A DNA stretch of 64,000 nucleotides, taken from assembly GCF_041206865.1 (NCBI RefSeq), contig NZ_JBGEDP010000001.1, positions 1,612,001-1,676,000 of the forward strand, in the 5' to 3' direction. The stretch comes from Mycobacterium sp. HUMS_12744610. Its GTDB lineage: Bacteria > Actinomycetota > Actinomycetes > Mycobacteriales > Mycobacteriaceae. The position numbers were made by a program, and so were the translations under genes. The notes beneath the pieces are model-generated. The model had not been told where the DNA came from and did not search any database. It saw nothing but the letters and a program-made list of their open reading frames with translations. Below, in pieces: positions 63,543 through 64,000 of this stretch (within the stretch, counting starts at the first letter, position 1; each line of letters opens with the position of its first letter).

Positions 63543-64000
63543 TTGAAGCTTTGGCTCGCTCAAGATCCTGAGGCTGACAGGCTACTGGCCGAGAATCCGT
63601 TGGCGTTGCTGGTCGGCATGCTGCTCGACCAGCAGGTGCCCATGGAGACCGCGTTCGCGGGGCCGAAGAAGATCGCCGACCGGATGGGTGGCTTCGATGC
63701 CGCCGAGATCGCCGAGTACGACCCGGACAAGTTCGCCGCCTTGTGTTCGGAAAAGCCTGCGATACACCGGTTTCCGGGGTCGATGGCCAAGCGGGTGCAG
63801 GCGTTGGCGCAGATCGTCGTGGACCGCTACGACGGGGACGCCACCGGGTTGTGGCGCAGCGGCGAGCCCGACGGGCACGAACTGCTGCGACGGCTCAAAG
63901 GCCTGCCCGGTTTCGGTGAGCAGAAGGCGCAGATCTTTTTGGCGCTGCTCGGCAAGCAGTACGGGGTCACACCGCCGGGCTGGCGCGAGGCGGCGGGCGA
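63543..64000 (+). CDS. HhH-GPD-type DNA base-excision repair-family protein, incomplete at window end
   Basis: The frame begins at TTG 63543 (LKLWLAQDPEADRLLAENPL) and is open to the last base, so at least 152 residues are seen. The helix-hairpin-helix motif is LKGLPGFGEQKAQIFLALLG near 120-139, and LLVGMLLDQQVPMETAFAGP near 20-39 is its first conserved helix. This is the start of the Rv1156-type family of uncharacterised HhH-GPD proteins. No ideal ribosome binding site is present (GGAAG is 20 bases up, AAAGG 11 bases up). The native upstream region has been replaced by the SnoaL/IS segment, and a broken copy of this start remains at 59839-59910. Confidence 0.88.
   Translation, partial: MKLWLAQDPEADRLLAENPLALLVGMLLDQQVPMETAFAGPKKIADRMGGFDAAEIAEYDPDKFAALCSEKPAIHRFPGSMAKRVQALAQIVVDRYDGDATGLWRSGEPDGHELLRRLKGLPGFGEQKAQIFLALLGKQYGVTPPGWREAAG

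Overview
The window is GC-rich chromosomal DNA of a slow-growing Mycobacterium, most like the M. avium complex. The evidence is a PE/PPE pair, a complete yrbE-mce operon, an MmpL13-type transporter, a KstR-type operator, and gene order I recognise from M. tuberculosis on both flanks (ephC, Rv1125-Rv1126c, ppdK, prpD, Rv1132 and metE on the left; the thiolase/Rv1136 to mcr, Rv1144, mmpL13, sirtuin, GntR, Rv1155, Rv1156 series on the right). Species assignment is inference. Gene names from M. tuberculosis are used from memory of that genome, not from a search.

Layout. 1-17.6 kb: conserved backbone with an epoxide hydrolase, a frameshifted acyltransferase-like gene, ppdK, a DoxX protein, an IS1634-family insertion, prpD, a frameshifted DUF3556 gene under a perfect KstR-like palindrome, a GjpA-like surface protein, PE/PPE, and metE behind a cobalamin riboswitch. 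17.6-43.8 kb: an accessory block. It holds two reductases, a tandem-TetR regulator, a decayed SDR, a broken VWA gene followed by an AAA+/binding-protein/AveC-like/SDR/P450/aldehyde-dehydrogenase operon, a secreted protein, a universal stress protein, a protein made of three tandem Phd-type antitoxin domains, and a mce operon (yrbEA-yrbEB-mceA-F) with its own TetR gene. 43.8-59.7 kb: backbone again (thiolase/hydratase, geranylgeranyl-reductase-like enzyme, ICMT, two long epimerases, CPBP protease, racemase mcr, truncated mmpL13, sirtuin, GntR, F420 enzyme). 59.7-63.5 kb: a SnoaL-like gene split by an IS3 element that is itself split by an IS256 element. The HhH-GPD gene runs off the end.

The most unusual regulatory signal is a set of three related inverted repeats (ACCGTACG half-site). 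Each lies in the -35/-10 spacer of a predicted promoter: one before the mce operon, one before the adjacent tetR, and one before the triple-Phd gene. This looks like an undescribed TetR regulon tying lipid import to an orphan antitoxin-like regulator.

The window is also rich in decay: three frameshifted genes, two genes with internal deletions, one truncated MmpL, one insertion-split gene and one duplicated gene fragment. This indicates either active reductive evolution or, for the single-base cases, sequencing error.
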